NCBI RefSeq assembly: GCF_002119725.1
Contig: NZ_CP021109.1
Location: 1,240,001-1,304,000 of the forward strand
Source of the DNA: Bordetella genomosp. 9
GTDB lineage: Bacteria; Pseudomonadota; Gammaproteobacteria; Burkholderiales; Burkholderiaceae_B
Length of the DNA: 64,000 nucleotides
Direction: 5' to 3'
The position numbers and the translations under genes are program-made. Below the pieces are notes generated by a model. The model worked only from the letters and a program-made list of their open reading frames with translations, was not told the origin of the DNA and searched no databases. Below are positions 7,830 to 15,945 of this stretch, one piece after another; the first letter of the stretch is position 1, and the number at the start of each line of letters is the position of its first letter.

Positions 7830-8132
7830 TCATTTCCCCCCGAAGCTGTAGAGTGCCACGCGGCTATGACTGTAGCCGTCACCGTCGATGATCGTCACCA
7901 GGTCGGTGCGAATGTCGTAACCCAGGCGGCGCAGTTCCAGCACGCGGGCGGCGCATTGGTAACAGCCGATCCGGCGCAGGTCGTAGCTCGTCTTGGGGCC
8001 GGTGGCCAACGCGGACAAGATGCGTTCGCGCTGCGCTTCGGTCGCGGTGGATTTGGGGTTAAACTTCGGGCCGTGACTTGCCGCCAAGCGATCACCAGCC
8101 CCGCCTTGTGTGGGGTTTTTCTTTTGCGTCAT
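7830..8132 (-). CDS. Winged-helix/HTH regulatory protein of the element
   Basis: A protein of about 100 residues from ATG 8132 (an ATG at 8153 would overlap alpA). The first 35 residues are basic and low complexity; the rest is a compact helix-turn-helix: STATEAQRERILSALATGPKTSYDLRR, then CAARVLELRRLGYDIRTDLV, ending in a beta strand ALYSFGGK. Such domains are frequent in prophage genes next to alpA. It likely binds DNA within the element. It ends in an ATGA overlap with a following open frame. Confidence 0.62.
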   Translation of the reverse strand: MTQKKNPTQGGAGDRLAASHGPKFNPKSTATEAQRERILSALATGPKTSYDLRRIGCYQCAARVLELRRLGYDIRTDLVTIIDGDGYSHSRVALYSFGGK

Positions 8133-8142
8133 CGTGGACCCC

Positions 8143-8367
8143 TTAGGCGGCAATGGGGTCGGCGAGGAAGGCGTCCAGAGTTGCGCCGGAAGTCTCGGCT
8201 TCCATCTGCCTGCGCCAGTCTGCGGCGGCTTCAGCGCTGATGAGGGTGCGGCGGCCCAGCTTCATCAAGCGCGGGCCTTTCCCCTGCTTAATCAGGTCGT
8301 ATAGGTGCGTGCGACTGATGTTGTGGGAATCGCAGAACTGCGGGATGGTCCAGGTTGCTTTATGCAT
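8143..8367 (-). CDS. alpA: AlpA-family transcriptional regulator/excisionase
   Basis: A 74-residue MerR-like helix-turn-helix protein: WTIPQFCDSHNISRTHLYDLI forms the recognition helices, followed by the wing KLGRRTLISAEAAADWRRQM. AlpA proteins activate integrase/excision and the main operon in P4-like elements and PICIs. Its place between the integrase side and the replication genes matches the usual PICI plan. A gap of 154 nt upstream (8368-8521) contains the likely promoter and a short inverted repeat. Confidence 0.82.
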   Translation of the reverse strand: MHKATWTIPQFCDSHNISRTHLYDLIKQGKGPRLMKLGRRTLISAEAAADWRRQMEAETSGATLDAFLADPIAA

Positions 8368-8440
8368 GTTCGTTTGTCCTTGAACGTTTGGGGGCGTCCG
8401 GCCGGGACAAACAACATGCTAGAGATCAATGCGGGCGCTG

Positions 8441-8454
8441 GATATTTGTATATC
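8441..8454. promoter_or_regulatory. AT-rich inverted repeat upstream of alpA
   Basis: GATAT and ATATC flank a 4-nt spacer (TTGT on the plus strand), forming a short dyad in the AT-rich 154-nt gap upstream of alpA. On the minus strand it reads into TATACAAAT, which could overlap a promoter -10 element. It is a plausible operator for a small HTH regulator, but the dyad is short and could be chance. Confidence 0.3.
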
Positions 8455-8521
8455 AAGGCGCGTGGTTGAATAAGATTGGATCGCTGAAAGTATTCTAAAA
8501 AGCGGTCGAAAAATTAGAACA

Positions 8522-9010
8522 TTAGTGGATGTTCCCTCTATCTATTTTCCGCGTGAACACCTCAAGTGCTCGGTCGTGCCTGTCCCAATAGTCGTTCCAG
8601 TCGTAATAGTCCTTCGTAACCTTTTGCGCTGACTTGTGGTGCTTCGCCGCCACGGCGGCAATCGCGTGAGTGACTTTCTCGCCGTTCTTAACCAAGCCTC
8701 GAACCTCACGCGCAATGGCTTTCCGGGCCTTTTCGCTGGCACTTTCGATGGGGAGGTTATCGAAGATGTATGGGAAGTGGACGCGAGGGTCTTTGGGGTT
8801 ATCTGGTCCTAACACCAAATGCATTGCGACCACCAGGGCGGCTTTATCGAACGCGGTTTTGCGCTCCCAGCTAAGAACGTTATTGACAAAGATGCGTATG
8901 GCATCGCGCAATAAGCCCTCGTCCCGTTCGGCAAAGGGGTCATCCGTGATCCCTTGCTCGAATCGGGCTTCCAGTTCATCGTCATCAATAAACTGATCGT
9001 CTTCGCTCAT
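8522..9010 (-). CDS. Hypothetical protein coupled to integrase
   Basis: A 162-residue protein with a very acidic N-terminus (MSEDDQFIDDDELEARFEQG) and a helical remainder (FVNNVLSWERKTAFDKAALVVAMHLVLGP, then AIAAVAAKHHKSAQKVTKDYYDWND). No family recognised. Its ATG overlaps the integrase stop by 4 nt and a GGAAGAGG stretch lies just upstream, so the two genes are co-translated. The C-terminal helix pattern could bind nucleic acid, but this is not established. Confidence 0.65.
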   Translation of the reverse strand: MSEDDQFIDDDELEARFEQGITDDPFAERDEGLLRDAIRIFVNNVLSWERKTAFDKAALVVAMHLVLGPDNPKDPRVHFPYIFDNLPIESASEKARKAIAREVRGLVKNGEKVTHAIAAVAAKHHKSAQKVTKDYYDWNDYWDRHDRALEVFTRKIDRGNIH

Positions 9011-10173
9011 CGCCTCTTCCTTTCGCTATCCAGATAATCCGCCCACCACTGCATCATCTTTCCCCGCTGCTTGAGATAAAGGGCATGGTTGTAGGCGGCG
9101 CTGATTTCATTCCGTTCTTGGTGTGCAAGCTGCAATTCGATATGCTCGTGCGGCCAGCCATGCTCGTGCAGAATCGTTGACGCTACGCCCCGAAAACCGT
9201 GTCCTGTCATCCGCCCCCGGTAGCCCATTCGATACAAGGCATACAGAATGGTGTTATTGCTCATAGGTGTTTCAGGGTTACGCTCACCGGGGAAAAGCAG
9301 GGCATGCCCGAAAGACACAGCTCTTAGTTCTTCGAGCACCGCCAGCGCCTGCCGCGACAACGGCACGATGTGCGGTGCCTTCATCTTCATGCGCTCCGAA
9401 GGAATGTTCCATCGGGCGGCGTTAAGATCGAACTCTTCCCACCGGGCCGCAATCAATTCCGTAGTACGCACGAAGGTGAGCGCCATCAGCCTGAGCGCAA
9501 GGCGGGTATGTTCATTCCCAAGATAACCGTCAATTGCTGCCAGTAGGGCTGGCAATTCTTTGGCGTCGATCCGGGAATAGTTGCGCTTCTTGCGCGTCTT
9601 GAGTACGTCAGCGGGCCGCACGTCCGCCACCGGGTTACGCTCGGCCAGGTCGTGGGCGACGGCATAGCGCATGACCTGGCCGCAGGTTTGCAAGGCGCGC
9701 TTGGCGATATCAAGCGCACCGCGGTTCTCAATCTTCTTCACCGCGTCCCGAAAGGCGGACGCCGGGATACCCCCAACAGGCATACCCCCAATCTCCGGGA
9801 ATATATCTGCCTCAAGCCGACGGATGACGTATTGGGCGTGGCGCTCGCTACGGGCAGGGGACCAGTGTGCCCACCATTGACGGGCTACCTGTTCAAACGT
9901 TAGGGCGCCGGATGGCTGCTTCTTGACCAGCATAGGATCAGCACCGGTGTCCAGCACCGCACGGGCTTCCTGGTGCAGCTTACGGGCCTTGGCCAGCGTT
10001 ACCTTTGGGTAGACGCCGAAGGCCATCACCTTCTCTTTGCCGCCGTGCCGGTACTTCCAACGCCAGTATTTCCCGGCCCGGTTAACCAGCAGGTACAGGC
10101 CGCCGCCATCGGCAAGCTTGCGCGGCTTGTCGCCCGGCTTCTCGTTGCGGATCTGGGTATCTGTCAGGGGCAT
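9007..10173 (-). CDS. int: P4-type tyrosine recombinase (integrase)
   Basis: A 388-residue site-specific recombinase. The N-terminus is the DUF4102 arm-binding domain (PLTDTQIRNEKPGDKPRKLADGGGLYL, YRHGGKEKVMAFGVYP). The SAM-like core-binding domain follows, then the catalytic domain with the active-site set: Arg in LTFVRTTELIAARW, His/Pro region IVPLSRQAL, H-x-x-R in HGFRGVAS, LAHQERN, and the tyrosine nucleophile in ISAAYNHALY. The open frame continues upstream through the tRNA, but ATG 10173 begins the conserved domain. It lies next to the 3' end of tRNA-Ser(CGA), the expected integration target, and just below a cluster of arm-type repeats. Confidence 0.93.
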   Translation of the reverse strand: MPLTDTQIRNEKPGDKPRKLADGGGLYLLVNRAGKYWRWKYRHGGKEKVMAFGVYPKVTLAKARKLHQEARAVLDTGADPMLVKKQPSGALTFEQVARQWWAHWSPARSERHAQYVIRRLEADIFPEIGGMPVGGIPASAFRDAVKKIENRGALDIAKRALQTCGQVMRYAVAHDLAERNPVADVRPADVLKTRKKRNYSRIDAKELPALLAAIDGYLGNEHTRLALRLMALTFVRTTELIAARWEEFDLNAARWNIPSERMKMKAPHIVPLSRQALAVLEELRAVSFGHALLFPGERNPETPMSNNTILYALYRMGYRGRMTGHGFRGVASTILHEHGWPHEHIELQLAHQERNEISAAYNHALYLKQRGKMMQWWADYLDSERKRR

Positions 10174-10178
10174 GCGCC

Positions 10179-10238
10179 TGGGGGTATCTCGGGATGGAAT
10201 CTCAATAATACCCCCACATCTACCCCCAAGTACCCCCG
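10179..10238. repeat. Integrase arm-type repeats (TACCCCCA)
   Basis: Four copies of an 8-bp motif lie just upstream of the integrase start: TACCCCCA at 10209-10216 and 10221-10228, TACCCCCG at 10231-10238, and an inverted copy (TGGGGGTA) at 10179-10186. Direct and inverted copies beside the tRNA-borne attachment site are what arm-type binding sites of P4-family integrases look like. Binding by this integrase is inferred from position. Confidence 0.6.
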
Positions 10239-10277
10239 GCTGTAGGCGCTCATCCACGAACATCGACGGACAACAAA

Positions 10278-10308
10278 AAACCCGCAAGCCTTTGATTCCT
10301 GCGGGTTT
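10278..10308 (-). terminator. Rho-independent terminator after tRNA-Ser(CGA)
   Basis: AAACCCGCA and TGCGGGTTT pair over 9 bp with a 13-nt loop; on the minus strand the stem is followed by six T. It would stop transcription of the tRNA-Ser(CGA) gene before the integrase gene. The plus strand also has a partial T-run, so it may work both ways. Confidence 0.75.
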
Positions 10309-10351
10309 CTGGACTTCTGCGGATTTTGGCGACCCAGCGTAAACACATAAC

Positions 10352-10442
10352 TGGCGGAGAGGGTGGGATTCGAACCCACGATACGGGAGAACCGTATACC
10401 GGATTTCGAGTCCGGCGCATTCGACCACTCTGCCACCTCTCC
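10352..10442 (-). tRNA. serU: tRNA-Ser (anticodon CGA), integration site
   Basis: A complete 91-nt class II tRNA including encoded CCA. The acceptor GGAGAGG pairs with CCTCTCC, the anticodon arm is CCGGA-CTCGAAA-TCCGG giving anticodon CGA (reads UCG), a long variable arm (TACGGTTCTCCCGTA) is present and the T-loop is GTTCGAATCC. The integrase gene follows the 3' end in the same orientation, which is the usual arrangement when an element integrates into the tRNA 3' end and rebuilds it. The other copy of the attachment core would be beyond the left edge. Confidence 0.95.
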
Positions 10443-10841
10443 TGAAGGTGTTGCGTCGCGGCGTCTTTCCGTCTTGGCCTGCACGAAGCGGCGTTGACGC
10501 CGATGCCAGGCCGCGACGAGTGGTCCATAAGACGTCGCGGAAACTTTTGCCTTGCCCTGTGTAACCGTGCCGAAGGTGATTCGAAGTCGATCGCTATCGT
10601 TTCGCTATCGCTTTCGACAACGGCTGATCACCACCTGTGCTCGCCGTTTGCAAACGCGAGCTGGGCAACGGGGTCTGCAGCACGGGGCCTGCAGCAAAGC
10701 CCGCTATTCTACAGTAAATCCAGCGCCCTTGTATAGCGTGCGTTCCGACACCGCTACGGCTTAGTGCGGTTTTGCCACTCTGCCAAGCCCCGCCGACGTA
10801 ATTTTTTGTCAGAATGCGTTGTCCGTCCGGCCAGGGTGCTC
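10443..10841. other. Intergenic region without recognised gene
   Basis: About 400 nt between tRNA-Ser(CGA) and the Kef-type transporter. It should hold the tRNA promoter (minus strand) and the transporter promoter (plus strand), but no convincing pair of hexamers stands out. Short open frames here have no family character. Nothing else was seen. Confidence 0.4.
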
Positions 10842-11996
10842 ATGGAACTCGTCGTCATCCTCCTGCTTTCCGCCGTGGTGTGCGTCCCACTGACCCAGCT
10901 GCTGGGTTTGGGAGTCATTCCCGGGTACCTGCTTGCCGGTATCGTGATCGGTCCGTCGGGCCTGGGACTGGTCACGGACGTGCCGGACGTCGCCAGCATT
11001 TCCCAGTGGGGCGTCGTCATGATGCTCTTTGTCATCGGGCTGGAACTGGAGCCCGCCCGCCTATGGGGCATGCGGCGCGAGGTTTTCGGCGTCGGGCTCT
11101 TCCAGCTTGCGATCTGCGCCGGCGTAATGGCGGTATTGATGGGGGCGCTGCGGCAGCTGAGCCATCTGTCATGGGCGGGGGCGATCGTTTGTGGTCTGTC
11201 CCTGGCCCTGTCTTCAACCGCGGTGGCCTTGCGGCTGCTGGACGAGCGCCAGTTGACGCGTACCCCCATGGGACGCACAGCGCTGGGCATCCTGCTTTTG
11301 CAGGACATCGCCGCGATACCGATTTTGGTTGGCATCGGCATTCTGGGCGGCGGCGGCACGCGAGCCCCGTCTTTCGTCTGGTCGCTGATCGCGGTGGCGG
11401 TGGTGCTGGCGTGCGCACGCCTGCGGGTCATCAGCTGGGTGGACCGGGTGCAGTTGCGGGAACTCTTTACCGCCGGGACGCTGCTGGTCGTCATCGGATC
11501 GGCGCAACTGTTCGACCATGCGGGCCTGTCGGCCGGCCTCGGCGGCTTCCTGGTCGGGGTACTGCTGGCGCGGTCCCGATATCGCGACGCCTTGGAGGCG
11601 TCGATCGATCCGTTCAAGGGGCTGTTACTGGGCTTGTTCTTCGTCAGCATCGGTATGGCGGTCAACCTGGATGTCGTGCGGGCGCACTGGCCGTTCATCG
11701 CCCTGAGCGTGGCGGCCTTGCTGGTGGTCAAGGGCGGCATTCTGTATGGAATCGCCCGCATGGCGGGCCTGCCGCGATACCACCGGCTGACGTTCGCCAT
11801 CGTGCTGGCGCAGGGAGGCGAATTCGGTTTCGCCATCTTCAATGAAGCGTTGGACAACGGGATACTGAACCAGGTGCAGCGCGACGTGGTGTCCGTGGTG
11901 GTGGCGGTGTCCATGGCCCTGGTCCCGATCCTGATCAAGGTGCTGGAGCGCGTGCAGCCCGAGCGCGTGCGCGGCTACACTTCCGGGGCGCCATAA
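10842..11996 (+). CDS. Kef-type monovalent cation:proton antiporter, membrane domain only
   Basis: A 384-residue polytopic membrane protein of the CPA2 family (KefB/KefC-like). Typical motifs are GVIPGYLLAGIVIGPSGLG near the N-terminus, LALSSTAVALRLL, RTALGILLLQDIAAIPIL, ASIDPFKGLLLGLFFVSIGM and VLAQGGEFGFAIFNEAL. About 11-12 membrane segments are visible. It stops right after the membrane domain, with no TrkA-N nucleotide-binding domain, so ligand gating by glutathione or NADH is unlikely. ATG at 10842 begins the first membrane helix; the open frame upstream is basic and not conserved in character. Likely exchanges K+ or Na+ for H+. Confidence 0.85.
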   Translation: MELVVILLLSAVVCVPLTQLLGLGVIPGYLLAGIVIGPSGLGLVTDVPDVASISQWGVVMMLFVIGLELEPARLWGMRREVFGVGLFQLAICAGVMAVLMGALRQLSHLSWAGAIVCGLSLALSSTAVALRLLDERQLTRTPMGRTALGILLLQDIAAIPILVGIGILGGGGTRAPSFVWSLIAVAVVLACARLRVISWVDRVQLRELFTAGTLLVVIGSAQLFDHAGLSAGLGGFLVGVLLARSRYRDALEASIDPFKGLLLGLFFVSIGMAVNLDVVRAHWPFIALSVAALLVVKGGILYGIARMAGLPRYHRLTFAIVLAQGGEFGFAIFNEALDNGILNQVQRDVVSVVVAVSMALVPILIKVLERVQPERVRGYTSGAP

Positions 11997-12072
11997 CGTC
12001 GCGCGGGCCTGCCGCCGCCGCGGCGCAGCCGCGCCCGTGCCGCCCCACTGATCGCCGCAAAGGAGAAACCTC

Positions 12073-12855
12073 ATGCTGAAAGGAAAAGTCGCCGTCGTTA
12101 CCGGATCCACCAGCGGTATCGGGTTGGGTATTGCCACCGCGCTGGCCGCCCAGGGGGCGGACATCGTCCTGAACGGCTTCGGCGAGCCGGCCGAAATCGA
12201 AAAGACCCGCGCCGGCCTCGCGCTGGCGCACGGCATCAAGACCGTCTATGACGGCGCGGATTTGTCCAGCGGGCCGGCGGTGCGGAAACTCATCGAGAAT
12301 ACGGTGGCCGCCTTCGGCCGCATCGACATTCTGGTCAATAACGCGGGAATCCAGCACACCGCGCTGATCGAGGATTTTCCGCCGGAGAAGTGGGACGCCA
12401 TCATCGCGCTGAATCTGTCGGCCGTGTTTCACGGCACCGCCGCGGCGCTGCCCCATATGAAGAAGCAGAAGTGGGGGCGCATCATCAATATCGCCTCGGC
12501 GCATGGCCTGGTCGGGTCGCCGAGCAAGTCCGCTTACGTTGCCGCCAAGCACGGCGTCGTCGGATTGACCAAGGTGACGGCGCTGGAAACCGCCGGTTCG
12601 GGCGTCACGGCCAACGCCATCTGCCCCGGCTGGGTGCGCACGGCGCTGGTGGAAAAGCAGATTACCGCCTTGGCGGCCCAGGGCGGCGTGGACCAGGAGA
12701 CCGCGGCCCGCGAACTGCTCAGCGAAAAGCAGCCCTCGCTCCAGTTCGTGACGCCGGAGCAATTGGGCGGTACGGCTGTCTTCCTTTGCTCGTCCGCCGC
12801 CGACCAGGTGACGGGCACGACCATTTCGGTCGACGGCGGCTGGACTTCGCGTTGA
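12073..12855 (+). CDS. bdhA: D-3-hydroxybutyrate dehydrogenase (SDR)
   Basis: A 260-residue short-chain dehydrogenase converting 3-hydroxybutyrate to acetoacetate with NAD, part of PHB and ketone-body use. It has TGSTSGIG for cofactor binding, NNAGIQH, the catalytic Ser region [10 protein letters not shown] and YVAAK, followed by [14 protein letters not shown], which is a strong signature of 3-hydroxybutyrate dehydrogenase. A GGAGAA site precedes the ATG. It is followed after 28 nt by yaaA in the same direction, so they may share a transcript. Confidence 0.93.
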   Translation: MLKGKVAVVTGSTSGIGLGIATALAAQGADIVLNGFGEPAEIEKTRAGLALAHGIKTVYDGADLSSGPAVRKLIENTVAAFGRIDILVNNAGIQHTALIEDFPPEKWDAIIALNLSAVFHGTAAALPHMKKQKWGRIINIASAHGLVGSPSKSAYVAAKHGVVGLTKVTALETAGSGVTANAICPGWVRTALVEKQITALAAQGGVDQETAARELLSEKQPSLQFVTPEQLGGTAVFLCSSAADQVTGTTISVDGGWTSR

Positions 12856-12883
12856 TTTTTTCGGAATAAGGAATTCTTCCAAG

Positions 12884-13657
12884 ATGCTGTTTCTGCTGTC
12901 TCCAGCCAAGAAACTGGACTACGACTCCCCGCTGCATGTCGACCTGCATACCGAGCCGCTGTTCGTCGATCAAGCAGCTGCCTTGATCAAGGTGCTGAAA
13001 AAGAAGTCCGCGCAGGACATCGCCGCCCTCATGGACCTGAGCCCGGCGCTGGCGGAGCTGAACGTGAAGCGGTATGCCGCCTGGAAACCGGTCTTCACGC
13101 AGCAGAACGCCCGCCCGGCCGTGCTCGCTTTCAACGGCGACGTGTACGAAGGCCTGCAGGCGAAAAGCCTGAGCGCGCCGCAGCTGCAATGGGCGCAGGA
13201 CCACGTTGCGATCCTGAGCGGCCTTTATGGCGTACTGCGGCCGCTGGACCTGATGCAGCCGTACCGGCTTGAAATGGGCACGCGCCTGGAAACGCCGCGG
13301 GGCAAGAATTTGTACGAGTTCTGGGGCGCCGATATCGCCAATTACCTGAACGAGCGCCTGCGGGGCCAGAAGCATCCGGTCGTGATCAACCTGGCCTCGG
13401 AGGAGTATTTCAAGTCCGTGGACCTGAAGGTGCTCAAGGCCAGGGTGGTGCAATGCGTCTTCCAGGACTGGAAGGGCGGGGCGTACAAGGTGATCAGCTT
13501 CAACGCCAAACGCGCTCGCGGGCTGATGGCGCGCTACGCGATCCAGCACAAAATCGCCACGCCGGAGAAGCTGCAGGGATTCGATAGCGAGGGCTACGCC
13601 TACGATGCATCGGCGTCCTCGCCCGACAAGCTCGTATTCCGTCGCAGGCAGGCCTGA
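12884..13657 (+). CDS. yaaA: Peroxide stress protein YaaA (DUF328)
   Basis: A 257-residue cytosolic protein that limits free iron during peroxide stress in E. coli. Family features are the N-terminal [54 protein letters not shown] and the C-terminal [12 protein letters not shown] and [16 protein letters not shown]. Length equals the family norm. It faces the minus-strand FUSC gene tail-to-tail. Confidence 0.95.
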   Translation: MLFLLSPAKKLDYDSPLHVDLHTEPLFVDQAAALIKVLKKKSAQDIAALMDLSPALAELNVKRYAAWKPVFTQQNARPAVLAFNGDVYEGLQAKSLSAPQLQWAQDHVAILSGLYGVLRPLDLMQPYRLEMGTRLETPRGKNLYEFWGADIANYLNERLRGQKHPVVINLASEEYFKSVDLKVLKARVVQCVFQDWKGGAYKVISFNAKRARGLMARYAIQHKIATPEKLQGFDSEGYAYDASASSPDKLVFRRRQA

Positions 13658-13672
13658 TCCGCGGATGACCGG

Positions 13673-13710
13673 GCAGGCACATGGCGCGCGGCGCGTTGCC
13701 GTGTGCCTGC
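13673..13710. terminator. Hairpin between convergent yaaA and FUSC genes
   Basis: GCAGGCACA at 13673-13681 pairs with TGTGCCTGC at 13702-13710 around a GC-rich 20-nt loop. It sits between convergent genes where a bidirectional terminator is expected. No T-run follows on either strand, so termination efficiency is uncertain. Confidence 0.4.
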
Positions 13711-13728
13711 TCCGATTCCTTCCGGCGC

Positions 13729-15945
13729 CTAGCTGTCGAGCGCCGCGCTCTCCTGGCGGATCATCTGCGCGGCGCGGACCATGAGCTTGAGCGGGTAGGC
13801 CAGGGCGGCCAGATCGCCCCGGGTGTCGACCTGGTCGGCGACAGGCGGCGCCGGCGGCTGCGCCGGATCGAGCATGGCCGAAATGGCGTCCATCGTGTTG
13901 ACGACGGCCGGCGGCGGCTCCTCGCGGAGCGTGGCCAGCGCGGGCACCGCCGCGGTCGTTTGCGACGCCAGCACGTGGTTCTGGATCAAAAGGTTGTTGA
14001 GTTCCGGCACGTATTGCTGGCGCGAACGCGGCTCGCTCATCATCCGGTAGAACGCCTGGGCAAAGTTGCTGAAGGCCACGTGCACGTTCTTGCGCGCCAG
14101 GCGCCAGTTCAGGTCGGCGTCGATCTCGTTCTGCGTGGCGGGCGGTTCCGGCACGGGGCCTTGTTCCTGGTCGGCGCTGGGACGGCGCGATTGCTTCTGC
14201 CGCATGACGGCCGCGTACTGCAGGCCGGCCTGCAGGTAATCCCGGTTGGCCTTGATCGCCGCACGCGCCAGCGAGGGCATGGAGCGGGCTTCCCACCATG
14301 GGAATGCGTAGCTGCAGAGCAGGGAAAGCGCGCAGCCGATGAAGGTGTCCAGCGCGCGTTCGCCGATGACGTCCATGGAGACCGTGCCGGGCGAGACGAA
14401 GTGAAAGACCAGCACCACGAAGACGGTGTTGAAAATGGCGCTGGCCATGTAGTTCAGCAGCACCAGGCTGTTGCCCATGATGCAGGCCACCAGCAGGCAG
14501 GCGAACAGCACGCCCGGCGTGTCCGTGACATTCAACAGGATCAGCGCCAGCAGGCAGCCGATCAGCGTGCCGGTGAGCCGCCAGCCGTTGCGCTGCCGCG
14601 TCAGGGCGAAGCCCGGCTTCATGATGATCACGATGGTCAGCATGATCCAGTAGTTGTGCGCGGAAAAGGCGTGCGGCATCCATATCTCGCTGCCGGTCAT
14701 CGCGATCGCCGCCGCCAGCGTCACGCGCAGGGCATAGCGGAAGTTCGGCGAGTCCAGCCGCAAGTTGCTGGTGATCATGCCCAGGCGGAATTCCTGCCGG
14801 GACATGAAGCGCGTCAGGGATTTGTCGATGCGAAGGGCGCTGGTGGGCTTGGCGTCCGGGCCTGCCAGGGTATGGTCGCCCAGCCGTTCCACGATGCGGC
14901 CGGCATTGCGCAGACGCCGCTGCAGCTGGATGAGCAGCGCCAGGATTTCGGGCTCGCGTTCCCCCAGGCCTTGCTGCCGTAGCTGGTGGATCTCGTATTC
15001 GATGGCCCGCAGCTCCGCCTTGATGCGCGTGCGGCGCTTGACCGGCGCGCCCTGGGAGACGCTAAGGGCAATGCGGTTCAGGTCCAGCGACATCTTCAGC
15101 AGCGCGTCCTGCATGAAGAGCAGGATGTCGTTGCCCGCCAGCGTGCGGCGCAGGGCGGCGTAGTCGGTGTGCGTGGCGAACAGGGTGTCCGCCAGCTGCA
15201 GCATGTCGACGAACATGTTCCAGACCATCACGCGGCGGCCGTCGCCGGCGCCCTTGCCGCGCGGCAGGGCGCGCAGGACGACGTCGCGCGCGGTCTGGTG
15301 GGCGTCGGTCATGGCCGACTGGCGCTGGATCAGCGTGCGGTAGCTGTCTTCCAGATCTTCCGAGGGGTCGTAGAACGCCGCGCGGGCGGCCACGTAATCC
15401 GCCGTGGCGAACAGCGCCACCGACATTGCCTGCTGTTCCTCGCGCAGCCAGAACACGCGGCTGAACCCCAGGCTGAACAGCAGGTAGAACAGGGCGCCGC
15501 CCAGCGTGCCGGCCGCGTGCAGCAGCACCTGGTTTGCCGGCAAGGGCGAATGCATCGTCAGCGCCATCACCAGCAGTCCCGCGAAGCCGATCAGGCCGCC
15601 GCGCTTGCCGAAAACCGTGAACAGCGAATAGACGAAACACTGCGCGATGACGACCAGCCACAGCGCCAGCGGATGCGTGGACGCGAAACCGGTGATGCAG
15701 ACGGTGACGGTCGCCAGGATGGCCCCGCCCAGCATTTCGTTGGTGCGATGGCGCTGCGGCCCGCCGGGCTGGTCGATGATGGCCACGCATTGGGCGCCGA
15801 AGGTGGCGACCAGTCCCAGCGTGTATTCCCCGAACAGGGCGCCCAGGATCAGGACGGGCAGCAGCATGCCGACCCCCTGCCGCACGCCCCCGAAAAAATA
15901 GTGGCTGTAGATGAAGCGGCGGAGGTTCGCGATGCGCAAGTCCAT
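13729..15945 (-). CDS. FUSC-family inner-membrane transporter (YccS/YhfK-like)
   Basis: A 738-residue protein with two membrane bundles separated by a cytosolic helical region, the FUSC/YccS plan. The first bundle spans about residues 20-165 (GVRQGVGMLLPVLILGALFG); the second, about 400-545, contains YWIMLTIVIIMKPGFALTRQRNGWRLTGTLIG, the signature of this superfamily. The intervening part (TARDVVLRALPRGKG, AIEYEIHQLRQQGLG) is helical and charged. The family includes aromatic-acid efflux proteins (AaeB) and YccS; substrate unknown. It stands alone and opposes yaaA. Confidence 0.88.
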   Translation of the reverse strand: MDLRIANLRRFIYSHYFFGGVRQGVGMLLPVLILGALFGEYTLGLVATFGAQCVAIIDQPGGPQRHRTNEMLGGAILATVTVCITGFASTHPLALWLVVIAQCFVYSLFTVFGKRGGLIGFAGLLVMALTMHSPLPANQVLLHAAGTLGGALFYLLFSLGFSRVFWLREEQQAMSVALFATADYVAARAAFYDPSEDLEDSYRTLIQRQSAMTDAHQTARDVVLRALPRGKGAGDGRRVMVWNMFVDMLQLADTLFATHTDYAALRRTLAGNDILLFMQDALLKMSLDLNRIALSVSQGAPVKRRTRIKAELRAIEYEIHQLRQQGLGEREPEILALLIQLQRRLRNAGRIVERLGDHTLAGPDAKPTSALRIDKSLTRFMSRQEFRLGMITSNLRLDSPNFRYALRVTLAAAIAMTGSEIWMPHAFSAHNYWIMLTIVIIMKPGFALTRQRNGWRLTGTLIGCLLALILLNVTDTPGVLFACLLVACIMGNSLVLLNYMASAIFNTVFVVLVFHFVSPGTVSMDVIGERALDTFIGCALSLLCSYAFPWWEARSMPSLARAAIKANRDYLQAGLQYAAVMRQKQSRRPSADQEQGPVPEPPATQNEIDADLNWRLARKNVHVAFSNFAQAFYRMMSEPRSRQQYVPELNNLLIQNHVLASQTTAAVPALATLREEPPPAVVNTMDAISAMLDPAQPPAPPVADQVDTRGDLAALAYPLKLMVRAAQMIRQESAALDS

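Noticed and set aside
10179..10238. CRISPR-like short repeats
   Set aside because: Repeats are only 8 bp, irregularly spaced and partly inverted; they fit integrase arm sites. No CRISPR array or cas gene was seen in the window.
12719..14683. Long 654-codon open frame on the minus strand
   Set aside because: It is antisense to bdhA and yaaA and out of frame with the FUSC gene; the sequence is Arg/Ala/His-rich high-GC noise.
13681..14982. 433-codon plus-strand open frame antisense to FUSC
   Set aside because: Antisense shadow of a membrane protein gene, composed of Arg/Gln/His-rich sequence.
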